This document shows positions 1-10,932 of a DNA stretch of 64,000 nt, in pieces (position 1 is the first letter of the stretch; each line of letters opens with the position of its first letter). A program made the translations under genes and the position numbers. The notes below the pieces were generated by a model. The model saw only the letters and a program-made list of their open reading frames with translations, did not search any database and was not told where the DNA came from. Origin of the DNA: Clostridia bacterium (GTDB lineage: Bacteria; Bacillota; Clostridia; Christensenellales; Aristaeellaceae); assembly GCA_017501255.1 (NCBI GenBank), contig JAFVXE010000061.1, forward strand, positions 1-64,000. Reading direction: 5' to 3'.

Positions 1-1023
<1,023 letters not shown>

Positions 1024-1872
1024 TTATTCTTCTGCACCAGCCACAATTTCGGTGATCTCCTGCGTGATGGCACCCTGACGGGCACGGTTGTAACGCAGGC
1101 GGAGGTCGCTGATCATGGCATCGGCATTCTTGGTGGCGGAATCCATAGCGTTGCGGCGCATGGCCACTTCGCTGGCAAAGCTGTCGCACACAGCGCTGTA
1201 CAGCTTGCCCGCCAGATAATCCGGGATCACCTGACGGAGAGTTTCCGCAGGTTCTTCTTCATACACGGTGGAAACGGGAGTGGCATCCTCCGGCAATGCT
1301 GCTTTCTCAACCGGCAGCACCTGTTCCACCACCACCTGCTGGTCCATCATGGTATGGAAGTCGGTATAAACCAGATGCACTTCATCGAAATACCCCTGAT
1401 CATAGCCTTCCACCAGTCTGGTAGCCAGCTTGAAGCACGCACCCACGGAACAGCCTTCCACCCGGGCCTGGGTGTCGTCCAGCAGTTCCACCTTGGCGTG
1501 CTGATACTTATCGATGGCTTTGCGGCCGATGGGAAGCACGCAGTAGTCCACGCCTTCCGAATGGGCTGCCAGAGCCTTGAAAACATTGGAATTATAGCCG
1601 CCTGCCAGACCACGCTCGCCAGCGATCACCACATAACAGCGGCGCTTCACTTCACGGGCAGTCAGGTAGGGAATGTGCGCATCCTCACAGCGGGCCACAG
1701 CGGCAGAAATCGCTCGACGGGCGATGATACCGAAGGGCTTGCTGCTTTCCATGCGCTCCTTGGCACGGCGAAGTTTGGAGGTGGCTACAAGCTGCATGGC
1801 TTTGGTGATCTGCATAGTGCTTTCCACACTGCGGATGCGCAGCTTGATATCCTTCATGGACGCTCCGGCCAT
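1024..1872 (-). CDS. atpG: F1F0 ATP synthase subunit gamma
   Basis: Central stalk subunit that couples c-ring rotation to the catalytic sites. The 282-residue length is normal for the family. The N-terminal coiled-coil helix (IKLRIRSVESTMQITKAMQL) and the C-terminal helix ending in RQGAITQEITEIVAGAEE, which fill the alpha3beta3 cavity, are both recognisable. The start ATG at 1872 is preceded by GGGAGG at seven bases. It lies between atpA (18-base gap) and atpD (24-base gap) in the canonical order. Confidence 0.97.
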   Translation of the reverse strand: MAGASMKDIKLRIRSVESTMQITKAMQLVATSKLRRAKERMESSKPFGIIARRAISAAVARCEDAHIPYLTAREVKRRCYVVIAGERGLAGGYNSNVFKALAAHSEGVDYCVLPIGRKAIDKYQHAKVELLDDTQARVEGCSVGACFKLATRLVEGYDQGYFDEVHLVYTDFHTMMDQQVVVEQVLPVEKAALPEDATPVSTVYEEEPAETLRQVIPDYLAGKLYSAVCDSFASEVAMRRNAMDSATKNADAMISDLRLRYNRARQGAITQEITEIVAGAEE

Positions 1873-1890
1873 GGTAACGCCTCCCTTCGA

Positions 1891-3405
1891 TTACTGTGCC
1901 TTCAGGAAATCCGCAGTGAAGGCTTCCAGTGCGGCCTTGAGGGCTTCCTCGGTCTCAGCGCTGAGCTGACCGGTGGTGCGGATGGCCTCCAGCACATCGC
2001 TGTGCTGGCCTTCCAGTCGGGCGTACAGATTCTCTTCGTAGTCCGCCACCTTGCTGACTTCCACTTCCTTGAGGAAGCCATGGGTAACAGCGTAGAAGAT
2101 GCACACCTGATTTTCCACCGCCACGGGATGGTTGCGGTTCTGCTTGAGCACTTCCACAATACGCTCGCCCTGTGCCAGACGGGCCTTGGTATCCGCATCC
2201 AGGTCGGAACCGAACTGGGCAAAGCCCTGCAATTCACGATACTGGCTGTAGAGCAGCTTCAGGCTTCCGGCAACTTTCTTCATGGCCTTGATCTGGGCGT
2301 TACCGCCAACGCGGCTGACGGAGATACCGGGGTTCACGGCGGGCATGATGCCGGAGTGGAACAGCTCGGTTTCCAGGAAGATCTGACCATCTGTGATGGA
2401 GATCACGTTGGTGGGAATGTAAGCGGACACGTCGCCAGCCTGCGTTTCAATGATGGGCAGGGCGGTGATGGAGCCGCCGCCGTACTCAGGCGCAACGCGG
2501 GCTGCACGCTCCAGAAGGCGGCTGTGCAGGTAGAATACGTCGCCGGGGTAGGCTTCGCGTCCCGGAGGACGGCGGATCAGCAGGGACAGGGCGCGGTAAG
2601 CAACCGCGTGCTTGCTCAGATCGTCGTACACGATGAGCACATCCTTGCCCTGATCCATGAAATACTCCGCCATAGCGCAGCCGGAGTAGGGAGAGATGTA
2701 CTGCAAGGGCGCCAGTTCGCTGGCGGTGGCGCTGACCACGATGGTGTAGTCCATCGCACCGGCGGCAGTGAGGGTATCCACCATCTGGGCCACGGTGGAA
2801 CGCTTCTGGCCGATGGCCACGTAAACGCAGATCACATCCTGACCCTTCTGGTTGATGATGGTATCCAGCGCGATGACGGTCTTACCGGTCTGGCGGTCGC
2901 CGATGATCAGTTCGCGCTGACCGCGACCGATGGGAATCATGCTGTCGATGGCCTTGATACCCGTTTGCAGGGGCACGGAAACGCTCTTACGCTGAATGAT
3001 ACCGGGGGCATTGCGCTCGATGGGGCGGGTTTCAGTGGTCTCGATAGCGCCCTTGCCGTCCACAGGCTGGCCCAGCGCGTTGACCACGCGACCAATCAGG
3101 CCTTCGCCCACGGGCACAGACACAACCGTACCGGTGCGCTCCACCACATCGCCTTCCTTGATGCCCTCATCGCTGCCCAGCATAACCACGGCAACAGAGT
3201 TCTCTTCAAGGTTCAGCGCCATGCCGTATTCGCCATTGGAAAAGCGAACCAGCTCGTTTGCCATGCAGTTGTCCAGCCCGGACACATGGGCAATACCGTC
3301 GCCCACCATGATGATGGTGCCGGTATCAGTCTGGCTGACGCGGTTTTCATATGTTTTGATCTGCTCTTTGATGAGCTTGGAAATCTCTTCAGGCTTCAGT
3401 TGCAT
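1891..3405 (-). CDS. atpA: F1F0 ATP synthase subunit alpha
   Basis: Non-catalytic nucleotide-binding subunit of F1; 504 residues, the standard length. The P-loop GDRQTGKT is at residues 169-176 and the arginine-finger region reads [14 protein letters not shown]. The N-terminal membrane-targeting helix ([16 protein letters not shown]) and the beta-barrel domain are complete. It lies between atpH (43-base gap) and atpG. The opposite strand carries a very long open frame here, which is a coding-bias shadow. Confidence 0.98.
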   Translation of the reverse strand: MQLKPEEISKLIKEQIKTYENRVSQTDTGTIIMVGDGIAHVSGLDNCMANELVRFSNGEYGMALNLEENSVAVVMLGSDEGIKEGDVVERTGTVVSVPVGEGLIGRVVNALGQPVDGKGAIETTETRPIERNAPGIIQRKSVSVPLQTGIKAIDSMIPIGRGQRELIIGDRQTGKTVIALDTIINQKGQDVICVYVAIGQKRSTVAQMVDTLTAAGAMDYTIVVSATASELAPLQYISPYSGCAMAEYFMDQGKDVLIVYDDLSKHAVAYRALSLLIRRPPGREAYPGDVFYLHSRLLERAARVAPEYGGGSITALPIIETQAGDVSAYIPTNVISITDGQIFLETELFHSGIMPAVNPGISVSRVGGNAQIKAMKKVAGSLKLLYSQYRELQGFAQFGSDLDADTKARLAQGERIVEVLKQNRNHPVAVENQVCIFYAVTHGFLKEVEVSKVADYEENLYARLEGQHSDVLEAIRTTGQLSAETEEALKAALEAFTADFLKAQ

Positions 3406-3448
3406 AGTATCACCACTTTCCGTAGAGGATGCCGGATCATCTTCCGGC

Positions 3449-3985
3449 TCAGGCTTCGCTGGTCAGTACCTGCCGCATCTGGCTGAGCCGGTGCCGCAGG
3501 GTGTTGTCGTAACGCTTTCCTTCCATTTCCAGAAGCACGCCGCCCACAACCGCCGGATCCACCTTTTCGATCAGCTGGATCTGTTTGCCGGTCATGGTTT
3601 GGAGTTTTTCCAGAAGCTGAGCGCGCTGCTCATCGCTGAGAGGCACGCTGGTGGTCGCCACTGCCTCCACCACCCGGTTATCCCGGTTGTAGAAGGTGCG
3701 GAAGGCTTCCACGCAGCCATCAAACTCGCTGATGATACCGCGCTCACACAGAATTTTCAGGAAGTTCAGCACATAAAGATGCACCTGTCCCCGAAGGGCC
3801 TTGTCCAGAATGCTGACCCGTTCCTGCTTGCTCAGGGCATGATTGCTCACCAGGCGGCAGAAATCGGGGTTTTCCCGGAAAAGGGTTTTCAGGGCGGTCA
3901 GCTCTTCAAGAGCCTGCTGGGCGAGGTTCTCTTCCACACAAAGGAAGTACAGGCCTTCGCCGTATTCTCTGCTAAGCTCTGTCAC
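3449..3985 (-). CDS. atpH: F1F0 ATP synthase subunit delta
   Basis: Peripheral-stalk subunit (OSCP homologue) that clamps F1 to the b subunits; 178 residues, typical length. The N-terminal helical domain ([21 protein letters not shown]) and the conserved C-terminal IDPAVVGG-like segment, here [19 protein letters not shown], are present. The start overlaps the atpF stop by four bases (ATGA), indicating translational coupling, as is usual for atpF-atpH. Confidence 0.95.
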   Translation of the reverse strand: MTELSREYGEGLYFLCVEENLAQQALEELTALKTLFRENPDFCRLVSNHALSKQERVSILDKALRGQVHLYVLNFLKILCERGIISEFDGCVEAFRTFYNRDNRVVEAVATTSVPLSDEQRAQLLEKLQTMTGKQIQLIEKVDPAVVGGVLLEMEGKRYDNTLRHRLSQMRQVLTSEA

Positions 3986-4482
3986 TGCTGTTCACCAACG
4001 TTCCTGATGAAGTCATCTACGAAGGAATCATGGTCTTCCTTGCGGATTTCGCGACCCACGATGCGGGAAGCAATCTCCACCGCAATGTCGGAAATCTCGC
4101 CGCGCACATCGCTGAGCATCTGCTTCTTTTCCTGCTCGATCTCCGCCTCGGCCCGCTGCTTGATGTGGCTGGCCTGAGAGGTGGCTTCGGCAACGATGGC
4201 GTCGCTCCTGCGCTGGGCCGTCTGCTGGGCGGTGCGGACGATGCCATCCGCTTCATCCCGTGCAATCGCCAGCTTTTCCTCGTACTGGGAGCGCATTTCT
4301 TCCGCACTGTCACGCTTTGCCTGCGCTTCGGTGTAGATATCCTCCACCTGCTGCTTGCGGGTGGCGATCAGCTTCTGTACGGGGCCGAACAGGATCTTTT
4401 TGAGAATCAGGTACATGATCAGCAGGTTGACCAGCGAGATCAAAATCTGCCAGATATTGACCGAAATAATATCGAGTGTCAT
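3982..4482 (-). CDS. atpF: F1F0 ATP synthase subunit b
   Basis: Membrane-anchored stator subunit of 166 residues. One transmembrane helix lies near residues 8-30 (ILISLVNLLIMYLILKKILF). It is followed by a long charged coiled coil rich in A, E, K, Q and R (QKLIATRKQQVEDIYTEAQA and onward), which dimerises and reaches delta. It overlaps atpH by four bases and follows atpE by 38 bases. No second b-prime gene is present, so a b2 homodimer is expected. Confidence 0.95.
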   Translation of the reverse strand: MTLDIISVNIWQILISLVNLLIMYLILKKILFGPVQKLIATRKQQVEDIYTEAQAKRDSAEEMRSQYEEKLAIARDEADGIVRTAQQTAQRRSDAIVAEATSQASHIKQRAEAEIEQEKKQMLSDVRGEISDIAVEIASRIVGREIRKEDHDSFVDDFIRNVGEQQ

Positions 4483-4520
4483 TCTACTGTCTTTCCTTCC
4501 TTAGCCGGTTCAGCTTATGC

Positions 4521-4841
<321 letters not shown>

Positions 4842-5738
4842 TTAGGCAGCGGCGCGGCGGGCGCGTTTCTTGGCCAGGCGACGCTCATAGTCCTCCTCCG
4901 GGAAACCGGTGGCGATGTAGAGCATGGTCAGCATGGCAAAGATGAATGCCTGCATGAGACCGCTGAAAATATCGAAGTACAGGGAAAGGATGGCCGGAAG
5001 ACCGATTTGCAGGAAGGGGAAGTTGCCCAGAACACCGGGCAGCCAGCCCAGCACGATCTTGCTGAGTCCCTGCAGCGCATGAGCGATCAACGTGGAGATA
5101 ACCACACCGGACAACACGTTGCCGTAATGACGGAAGGACATGGAGATCGGAGTGGAAAACTCGCCGATGATATTAAAAGGTGCAAACACCGGGAAGGGCT
5201 CGAAGAATCCTTTCACATAAGGGAACAGGCCACCTTTGAGCTTATAGTAGGTGATCAGCACAAAGACCACGATTGCCCAGCCAGCCACCACGTTTACATC
5301 GGACGTGGGGGGACGCAGGCCTACAAGGCTCATCAGGCTGGAAAATGCGCTGATAACCATGATGGCGGCAATGAAGGGCACAAACTGTATGAAACGCTGA
5401 CCCATATTATCGCTCACCAGGTTTTCCACCTGCTCCACCGCCCACTCCGCCAGCACCTGCCGCTTGGTCTGCGGCTTCAGGGCGATGCCGTGGGTCATGT
5501 ACAGCGCCAGACCCAGAATGGACAGCATGATCAGCCAGGAGTTGATCTGAGATTCGGTGATGACCAGGTCCTGCAAGGGCATGGGAATGGTCGCATAGAT
5601 ACGTGCGCCGGTAATCTCAATGCCGTTGGATGCAGGCGTGGTGAGCACTTTGAGCGCAATGCCGGCCACCAGCGGCAGCACCATCAGCGCAATCAGCAGC
5701 CAGTCCACCACCTTGAACCTCAGGGATTTGTTATTCAT
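4842..5738 (-). CDS. atpB: F1F0 ATP synthase subunit a
   Basis: Membrane stator that forms the ion channel against the c-ring. The 298-residue protein has five or six hydrophobic helices. The key arginine lies in the conserved segment SFRHYGNVLSGVVIST. The frame stays open seven codons further upstream to a TTG. The ATG at 5738 (MNNKSLRF) is preferred because AGAGGTGG lies just upstream of it and the upstream choice would abut the atpI stop. The C-terminus ends in a basic tail, KKRARRAAA. The gap to atpE is 39 bases. Confidence 0.95.
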   Translation of the reverse strand: MNNKSLRFKVVDWLLIALMVLPLVAGIALKVLTTPASNGIEITGARIYATIPMPLQDLVITESQINSWLIMLSILGLALYMTHGIALKPQTKRQVLAEWAVEQVENLVSDNMGQRFIQFVPFIAAIMVISAFSSLMSLVGLRPPTSDVNVVAGWAIVVFVLITYYKLKGGLFPYVKGFFEPFPVFAPFNIIGEFSTPISMSFRHYGNVLSGVVISTLIAHALQGLSKIVLGWLPGVLGNFPFLQIGLPAILSLYFDIFSGLMQAFIFAMLTMLYIATGFPEEDYERRLAKKRARRAAA

Positions 5739-5755
5739 TCGGTTCCACCTCTTTG

Positions 5756-6166
5756 TCAATCCAGAGTCTGTTCATCTGCGGGCTGCTGATCCTTCTTGTT
5801 GAAAAGAGGCCAGAAGGCAATCGCAATGCGGGGGAAGAACAGCGGGATCACCACTGCCAGCGAATGGAAGCAGGGAAGCCCTACGCCCGCCCCAGCCAGC
5901 GCTATCACCATCAGCATCCGCAGTTTCTGGGACAGCTTGAGTTTTTCCGAAGCTGCCTTTTCATCCAGACCGATGGAATTCTGTATCGTCAGGCCCATGA
6001 GGAAGAAATTCAGCACAGCAATGCAAACGCCCAGCAGATTGCCCAGCGGCACGGTGTAATCCATGTGCCCGCACAGGTAGAAAACCAGTTCCATCACTGC
6101 GCTGAGGAGGATGGAAAAACCTAAAATATATCTGGTTTCCTTCTTAACAGCCGGATCGATTTGCAT
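5756..6166 (-). CDS. atpI: ATP synthase subunit I-like membrane protein
   Basis: Small hydrophobic protein of 136 residues with about four transmembrane segments (ILGFSILLSAVMELVFYL; VPLGNLLGVCIAVLNFFLMG; MLMVIALAGAGVGLP; VVIPLFFPRIAIAFWPLF). Its place directly upstream of atpB, between upp and the structural genes, matches AtpI, which assists c-ring assembly and possibly Mg2+ handling. Sequence conservation in this family is low, so the call rests on topology and position. The start is the ATG at 6166, preceded by AAGGAGG; the longer open frame upstream is not protein-like. Confidence 0.8.
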   Translation of the reverse strand: MQIDPAVKKETRYILGFSILLSAVMELVFYLCGHMDYTVPLGNLLGVCIAVLNFFLMGLTIQNSIGLDEKAASEKLKLSQKLRMLMVIALAGAGVGLPCFHSLAVVIPLFFPRIAIAFWPLFNKKDQQPADEQTLD

Positions 6167-6203
6167 GGGGAAAATCCTCCTTCGGGATAAACGGTGATGG
6201 GAA

Positions 6204-6887
<684 letters not shown>

Positions 6888-6923
6888 TCAGCCCGATGAA
6901 GGCTGTGCAGACAAACCTAACCT

Positions 6924-6952
6924 ATTATATAGGATTTTCATCTTATTTGCAA
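6924..6952 (-). promoter_or_regulatory. Promoter of upp-atp operon
   Basis: Reading the minus strand, TTGCAA (6952-6947) is followed after 17 bases by a perfect TATAAT (6929-6924). Transcription should start near 6917, leaving a 5' leader of about 90 bases before upp. No other strong promoter is seen upstream of the atp genes. Confidence 0.8.
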
Positions 6953-6963
6953 TAGAAAAGCAA

Positions 6964-7010
6964 AATCTCGCAAATGCCTGAAAGCGTTTGTCACAAGCAT
7001 TTGCGAGATT
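6964..7010 (-). terminator. Intrinsic terminator after the helicase gene
   Basis: A perfect 14-base inverted repeat (AATCTCGCAAATGC, 6964-6977, with 6997-7010) and a 19-base loop. On the minus strand it is followed by TTTTGCTTTT. It lies 10 bases after the helicase stop and separates that operon from the upp promoter. Confidence 0.85.
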
Positions 7011-7020
7011 GTAAATCTTT

Positions 7021-8751
7021 TCACAATAATGACAGCTGTTCCATACGGATGACCAGCTGTCTTCCGGGGATATCCGCGCGAACAACTGAGGCCGGACATT
7101 CGCTCAGGAACATGGAGGGAGCGCCGCCACAGGTAAGAATCAGTTCCTCCCGGGCACGGGTCATCCCCACAAACAGCAATCTGCGTTCCTCCTCCGTGTT
7201 GGTTTCCTCCCCTTCCCGCTGATGAGGCAAGTCGCCCTCGTTGATGCCTGCCACAAACACCACTGGAAATTCCAGGCCCTTAGCGCCGTGGAGCGTCATC
7301 AGGCTGACAGCGCCGGAGGCTTTTTCTCCGCCGCTTCTGCGGCGCAGATCCGCTTCTTCACCGGTTGCCAGTGTGTGCAGGAAAGCGGGCATCCGCTTAT
7401 GGAATACGGCTGCATCCAGCAGTTGCTCCACCGGCTTGCCCTTGCGGTTGGTCAGTTTCGCCAGTTGGTCGATGAGTTTGCGGGGTTGCTGGGTCTGGCA
7501 TACGGGAGCCAGCAGTTCCACCGCATCCACAAAGGGGGTCAGTACCTCAAAGGCTGCCAGGCGGGCATGGAACAGCTGCATATCCAACCGCTGTTCCGGC
7601 TGAGCATCCGTTTGTACAGCCAAGCTCTCCAAGGCAGCTGCCTGCACCTGACTGTGGAGCGCATCCGGCACTTTCCACAACCCATGGAGCGCCTCGTGAA
7701 GAGAAGCCGCATCCTCCGGGGCGCACAGCCAGCGGAAAAATCCCAGCAATGCTTGCACGCCCTTGTCTTCCCAAAATTGTTCCCGCCCGCAAATCACACA
7801 GGGAATGCTGCGATGGCGAAGACTGTTCTCGACCTGCTCCAGCTGCCGGTGAGTGCGGCACAGCACTGCCATTTCGGAGAATGCACGGGGATTCTCCCGA
7901 TGATAACCGGGATGATGAGCGCTGAGCATATCAGCGCCGCCTACCATGGTATTGATCTCCCGGGCAATCCACGCAGCCTCGGAAAAGGCATCCGGGGCAG
8001 TCATCAAGCGCACCGGTTCTCCCCCGTTCCCCCGGGCTGACAGCTGACGGTTTTCGCCCGGATTCCGATTGATCAGCGCAGTGGCGCATTCCAGCACCGG
8101 AGCGGTGGAACGGTAGTTCTGGGTCAGAGTGATGATATGAGTATCAGGCCGCTGGGCCCACAGCCGTTCAAAGCAGGAAGCATCTGCGCCACGGAAGCCA
8201 TAAATGGACTGATCCGGGTCGCCGATAACGAACAATCTTCCATCCTGACCAGACCAGTGATTCACCAGCTGATGCTGCACGGCATTGATATCCTGATACT
8301 CATCCACCAACAGATACCGGAACTGAGGCCTGTTGCCTGTATCCAATGCCAGTGCTTCCAGAAGAACGTCATCCAGATCCCACAGGCCTGCTTCTTTCAG
8401 GCGTTGCTGATAAGCAGCCGCTACTGCTTTGGAAAGCTCCGCTGCCTTGCCGTTCTTTTGCTGGGTGAGGCGTTCCAGCGCAGCTGCCGGGGAATGGCTT
8501 TCGCCATATTCTTTCAGAACCTTCGCCATGATTGCCAGACGGGTTTCCCGGTCGGCAATGGCTTTCTTGGGCAGCAGGGATAGGGCGATGGCATGAAAAG
8601 TGCCCACCGTCAGTCCGCGAACCGCCTTTTTGCCCAGTTCCGCTTCCAGACGTGCCTGCATTTCCTGCGCCGCCTGATGCGTAAAGGTAACAGCGGTGAT
8701 TTCCTTGGGAGATACCCCTTTTTCTTTGATCAGATATTGGATGCGTGCCAC
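7021..8751 (-). CDS. UvrD/PcrA-type helicase, C-terminal part of a frameshifted EndoQ-helicase fusion
   Basis: Superfamily 1 helicase module of about 576 residues. Motifs in order: Ia FTHQAAQEM, TVGTFHAIA, II LLVDEYQD, III VIGDPDQSIYGFRGAD, IV LTQNYRST, V MTLHGAKGLEFPVVFVAGIN, VI RRLLFVGMTRAREEL. The frame begins just after the Walker A motif, which is encoded at the end of the preceding frame, so this is not a free-standing gene. Adding one G on the coding strand near 8775 joins both frames into a protein of 1,073 residues with an intact AGPGTGKT. Expected role: 3'-5' DNA unwinding coupled to the nuclease half. The deletion is either a real inactivating mutation or an assembly error. Confidence 0.85.
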   Translation of the reverse strand: MARIQYLIKEKGVSPKEITAVTFTHQAAQEMQARLEAELGKKAVRGLTVGTFHAIALSLLPKKAIADRETRLAIMAKVLKEYGESHSPAAALERLTQQKNGKAAELSKAVAAAYQQRLKEAGLWDLDDVLLEALALDTGNRPQFRYLLVDEYQDINAVQHQLVNHWSGQDGRLFVIGDPDQSIYGFRGADASCFERLWAQRPDTHIITLTQNYRSTAPVLECATALINRNPGENRQLSARGNGGEPVRLMTAPDAFSEAAWIAREINTMVGGADMLSAHHPGYHRENPRAFSEMAVLCRTHRQLEQVENSLRHRSIPCVICGREQFWEDKGVQALLGFFRWLCAPEDAASLHEALHGLWKVPDALHSQVQAAALESLAVQTDAQPEQRLDMQLFHARLAAFEVLTPFVDAVELLAPVCQTQQPRKLIDQLAKLTNRKGKPVEQLLDAAVFHKRMPAFLHTLATGEEADLRRRSGGEKASGAVSLMTLHGAKGLEFPVVFVAGINEGDLPHQREGEETNTEEERRLLFVGMTRAREELILTCGGAPSMFLSECPASVVRADIPGRQLVIRMEQLSLL

Positions 8752-10241
8752 CAGCGTTTTGGTTTTTCCCGTGCCGGGCCTGCAATCACGGCGATGGTTC
8801 TGGCATCGCTCTGAACGGCAGCAAGCTGTTCCGGGTTCAATTGCGGAGCCGTTTGTTTCAGCTCCGGCATTTCTTCCCTTTGGACTGGGGCAGTTTGCGC
8901 CTCCTTAGGCTGTTCTCCCTGCAGGGCCAGCAACTCTGCCACGGTCATACGCTTTTCAGCCTTAGCGGGTTTCAGTCCAAGGGCATCCAACAACGACAGC
9001 TGACCGCCTGCCGCCTGTGCTTCTCCTTCCGCATAGACACGAATCATGCCGTATTCCCCGTCATATCCTCCAACGGCGTGCACCTGCCCTGCCCGCAGGC
9101 GGCGAATGGCTTCGGAAACCACAGGGCCTGCCGCTGTCTCAATCTCCTCCAGCGGGGCTTCCCTGAGAATATACATCTCCGGGCCGATGCGGCGAAGCAA
9201 TTCCAGATAAGCGCTGTCCACCTTCTTGCTGACAGTGGTGACGCCCATGCACTCTGCCAGAATCTCGCCAAGGGGAATCAGGCTCTCAAAGGGCTTGTTC
9301 ATTACCGGTTCCCGCCGGTCTGCCAGCTGACGTACCCGGCTGAGCACACCCACGGTGATCCGCTTGCCGCACACCGGGCAGCGGCCGCCCAAAGCAGCCG
9401 TTTCTTCTGGCTCCAAGCGGCAATGGCAGTTGCGGTGCCCGTCCAGATGGTACTTGCCTTCCTCCGGGAAAAACTCAATGGTGCCATGGAGACCTTCGCC
9501 GGTTTCAATGGCCGTTTTCAGTTGCAGATAGGACGGTTCGCCCTCCAGAATGGTGGCCTCCCGGCCCAGTTTGGCCGGCGAATGGGCATCCGAGGAGGAC
9601 ACCAGCTGATAACCATCCAACATACTCAGGCAGCGGTTCATCAGCGGGTCGGAACTGAGACCGGTTTCCATGGCATGAACAAAGGGCGACAGGTCGCCAT
9701 AGCATTCTTCCACCGTATCAAAGCCGGAAAAAGCGCCGAACAGCGAAAAATGCGGCGTCCAGATGTGCGCCGGGATATAGATGGCCTCCGGACAGGTTTC
9801 CAGCACGATTTCCAGCAGGTCGTGGCTATCCAGGCCCAGAATGGGTCTGCCGTCGGAGTGAATGTTGCCGATGGCCTCCAGCTTGTGAGCGAGCTGATCC
9901 GCTTCGTCCAGACCGGGCAGTATAATCACATGATGCACCTTGCGGGTTTTGCCATTCTTTTTATAGATGGTGCTGATCTCGCCGGTTGCCACGAACAACG
10001 GGGATTGGTTGTCCTTAGTCTCACAGGGAAGGCGCAGTTCCTTTTTCAGGGTATACAGTCCGTTTTCAGCTGGCTCAAGCATCGACCGCAGTTCTTCCCG
10101 CCAGGCTGCATGGGTCAGATCGCCGGTGCCGATCAGCTGCAAGCCCTTGCGCCGTCCCCACAAATCCAGATGCTGAGGATCCAGATCCCGGCTGGTGGCC
10201 CGGGAAAAGCGGGAATGGATATGCAAATCCGCAAGATACAT
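8730..10241 (-). CDS. Endonuclease Q-like PHP domain protein, N-terminal part of fusion with helicase
   Basis: The N-terminal PHP domain has metal-ligand motifs DLHIHSRFSR (residues 5-14), GTGDLTHAAW and SSDAHSPAKLGREA. It is followed by a zinc-ribbon-like NCHCRLEPEE...CPVCGKR segment and a helix-hairpin-helix-like region (YLELLRRIGPEMYILREAP). This order matches EndoQ (TIGR00375 type), which cuts DNA 5' of deaminated bases. After about residue 450 the frame enters a UvrD-type helicase (LNPEQLAAVQSD...AVIAGP) and then runs out of frame at Walker A (AGPAREKPKRWW instead of AGPGTGKT). The ATG at 10241 lies 13 bases after the acetyltransferase gene, so the two are co-transcribed. Confidence 0.8.
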   Translation of the reverse strand: MYLADLHIHSRFSRATSRDLDPQHLDLWGRRKGLQLIGTGDLTHAAWREELRSMLEPAENGLYTLKKELRLPCETKDNQSPLFVATGEISTIYKKNGKTRKVHHVIILPGLDEADQLAHKLEAIGNIHSDGRPILGLDSHDLLEIVLETCPEAIYIPAHIWTPHFSLFGAFSGFDTVEECYGDLSPFVHAMETGLSSDPLMNRCLSMLDGYQLVSSSDAHSPAKLGREATILEGEPSYLQLKTAIETGEGLHGTIEFFPEEGKYHLDGHRNCHCRLEPEETAALGGRCPVCGKRITVGVLSRVRQLADRREPVMNKPFESLIPLGEILAECMGVTTVSKKVDSAYLELLRRIGPEMYILREAPLEEIETAAGPVVSEAIRRLRAGQVHAVGGYDGEYGMIRVYAEGEAQAAGGQLSLLDALGLKPAKAEKRMTVAELLALQGEQPKEAQTAPVQREEMPELKQTAPQLNPEQLAAVQSDARTIAVIAGPAREKPKRWWHASNI

Positions 10242-10254
10242 ATACTTTCCTCCG

Positions 10255-10689
10255 TTACAGCCACTGGATGTAGGCCGTTTTATCGTTGGCGTTGTACCCA
10301 GCCCGCTGATAGAAATGATGGGTACTTGCCTCTTTTGAGCCTGTCAGCAGCATCATTTTATAGCAATTCTCCCGGCGGGCGATCTCCCGGGCATAGTTCA
10401 GGCAGGCGGTAGCCAGTCCCTTTCCCCGGTAGGCCTCATCGGTGATTACATTCTCGATGAGCGCATAGGGCTGCTGATTGTGGGTCAGGTTGGGAATGAT
10501 AACGCATACACAGGATGAAACAATCCTGCCGTCTTCCACCGCCACCACGATATGGTGGTCGGGATCATTCAGGATGCGCTGCCATAGGGTGCTGAGTGCT
10601 TCCGTATCCTCCGGAATGGCGTTTCCATGCAGCTGGGTATACAAGCGCAAAAGGCCGTTCAGTTCATTTGGCTGAATTTCACGAATCAT
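10255..10689 (-). CDS. GNAT family N-acetyltransferase
   Basis: A 144-residue single-domain GNAT protein. The acetyl-CoA binding motif A is ITDEAYRGKGLATACLNYA, with the pyrophosphate-loop pattern R-G-K-G-L-A. The C-terminal beta-bulge region reads STHHFYQRAGYNAN. The ATG at 10689 is chosen because GGGAGGAATTGCC precedes it; the 39 codons of open frame further upstream look non-coding. The substrate cannot be told from sequence. It is the first gene of the unit with the EndoQ-helicase fusion. Confidence 0.9.
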   Translation of the reverse strand: MIREIQPNELNGLLRLYTQLHGNAIPEDTEALSTLWQRILNDPDHHIVVAVEDGRIVSSCVCVIIPNLTHNQQPYALIENVITDEAYRGKGLATACLNYAREIARRENCYKMMLLTGSKEASTHHFYQRAGYNANDKTAYIQWL

Positions 10690-10727
10690 GGCAATTCCTC
10701 CCGAAGGCTGTCGTTTTTTCTGAAGAC

Positions 10728-10755
10728 AGTATACCACGGCTCCCGCCGGAAACAA
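10728..10755 (-). promoter_or_regulatory. Possible promoter of acetyltransferase/EndoQ-helicase unit
   Basis: On the minus strand TTGTTT (10755-10750), a 16-base spacer and TATACT (10733-10728) lie 39 bases before the acetyltransferase start. The -10 element is good and the -35 weak. Confidence 0.45.
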
Positions 10756-10812
10756 AGAGAAAATCAAGTGAAAAAAGCGCTGCAAAATATGACAAAATAA
10801 CGGCAAAATGCC

Positions 10813-10841
10813 TTGACAGCCTGTACCGGGTGTGTTATGAT
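10813..10841 (+). promoter_or_regulatory. Promoter of rplU-prp-rpmA
   Basis: Consensus TTGACA (10813-10818), a 17-base spacer and TATGAT (10836-10841). The predicted transcript start is near 10848, at the base of the leader hairpin. Confidence 0.85.
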
Positions 10842-10845
10842 TCTT

Positions 10846-10918
10846 GGGTGGCCGCTCAAGCCGGGTTTTGAAGTGCGCAAATTTGTGCCACCCATGTTGC
10901 TTGGCGAGTATTGTTTCA
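10846..10918 (+). promoter_or_regulatory. Structured 5' leader of rplU (probable L21 leader)
   Basis: The leader between promoter and rplU folds on GGGTGGC (10846-10852) pairing with GCCACCC (10887-10893), enclosing smaller helices such as CTCAA/TTGAAG. Bacillota commonly carry an autoregulatory L21 leader at this place, and position and fold suggest this is one. No uridine-rich terminator follows it, so control would act on translation. A covariance-model match was not possible here. Confidence 0.55.
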
Positions 10919-10932
10919 GGAGGTGCTTAGCC

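Noticed and set aside
7021..8751. Independent short helicase gene starting at 8751
   Set aside because: It would lack Walker A, which is encoded out of frame immediately upstream; a one-base frameshift in a fusion gene is the simpler explanation.
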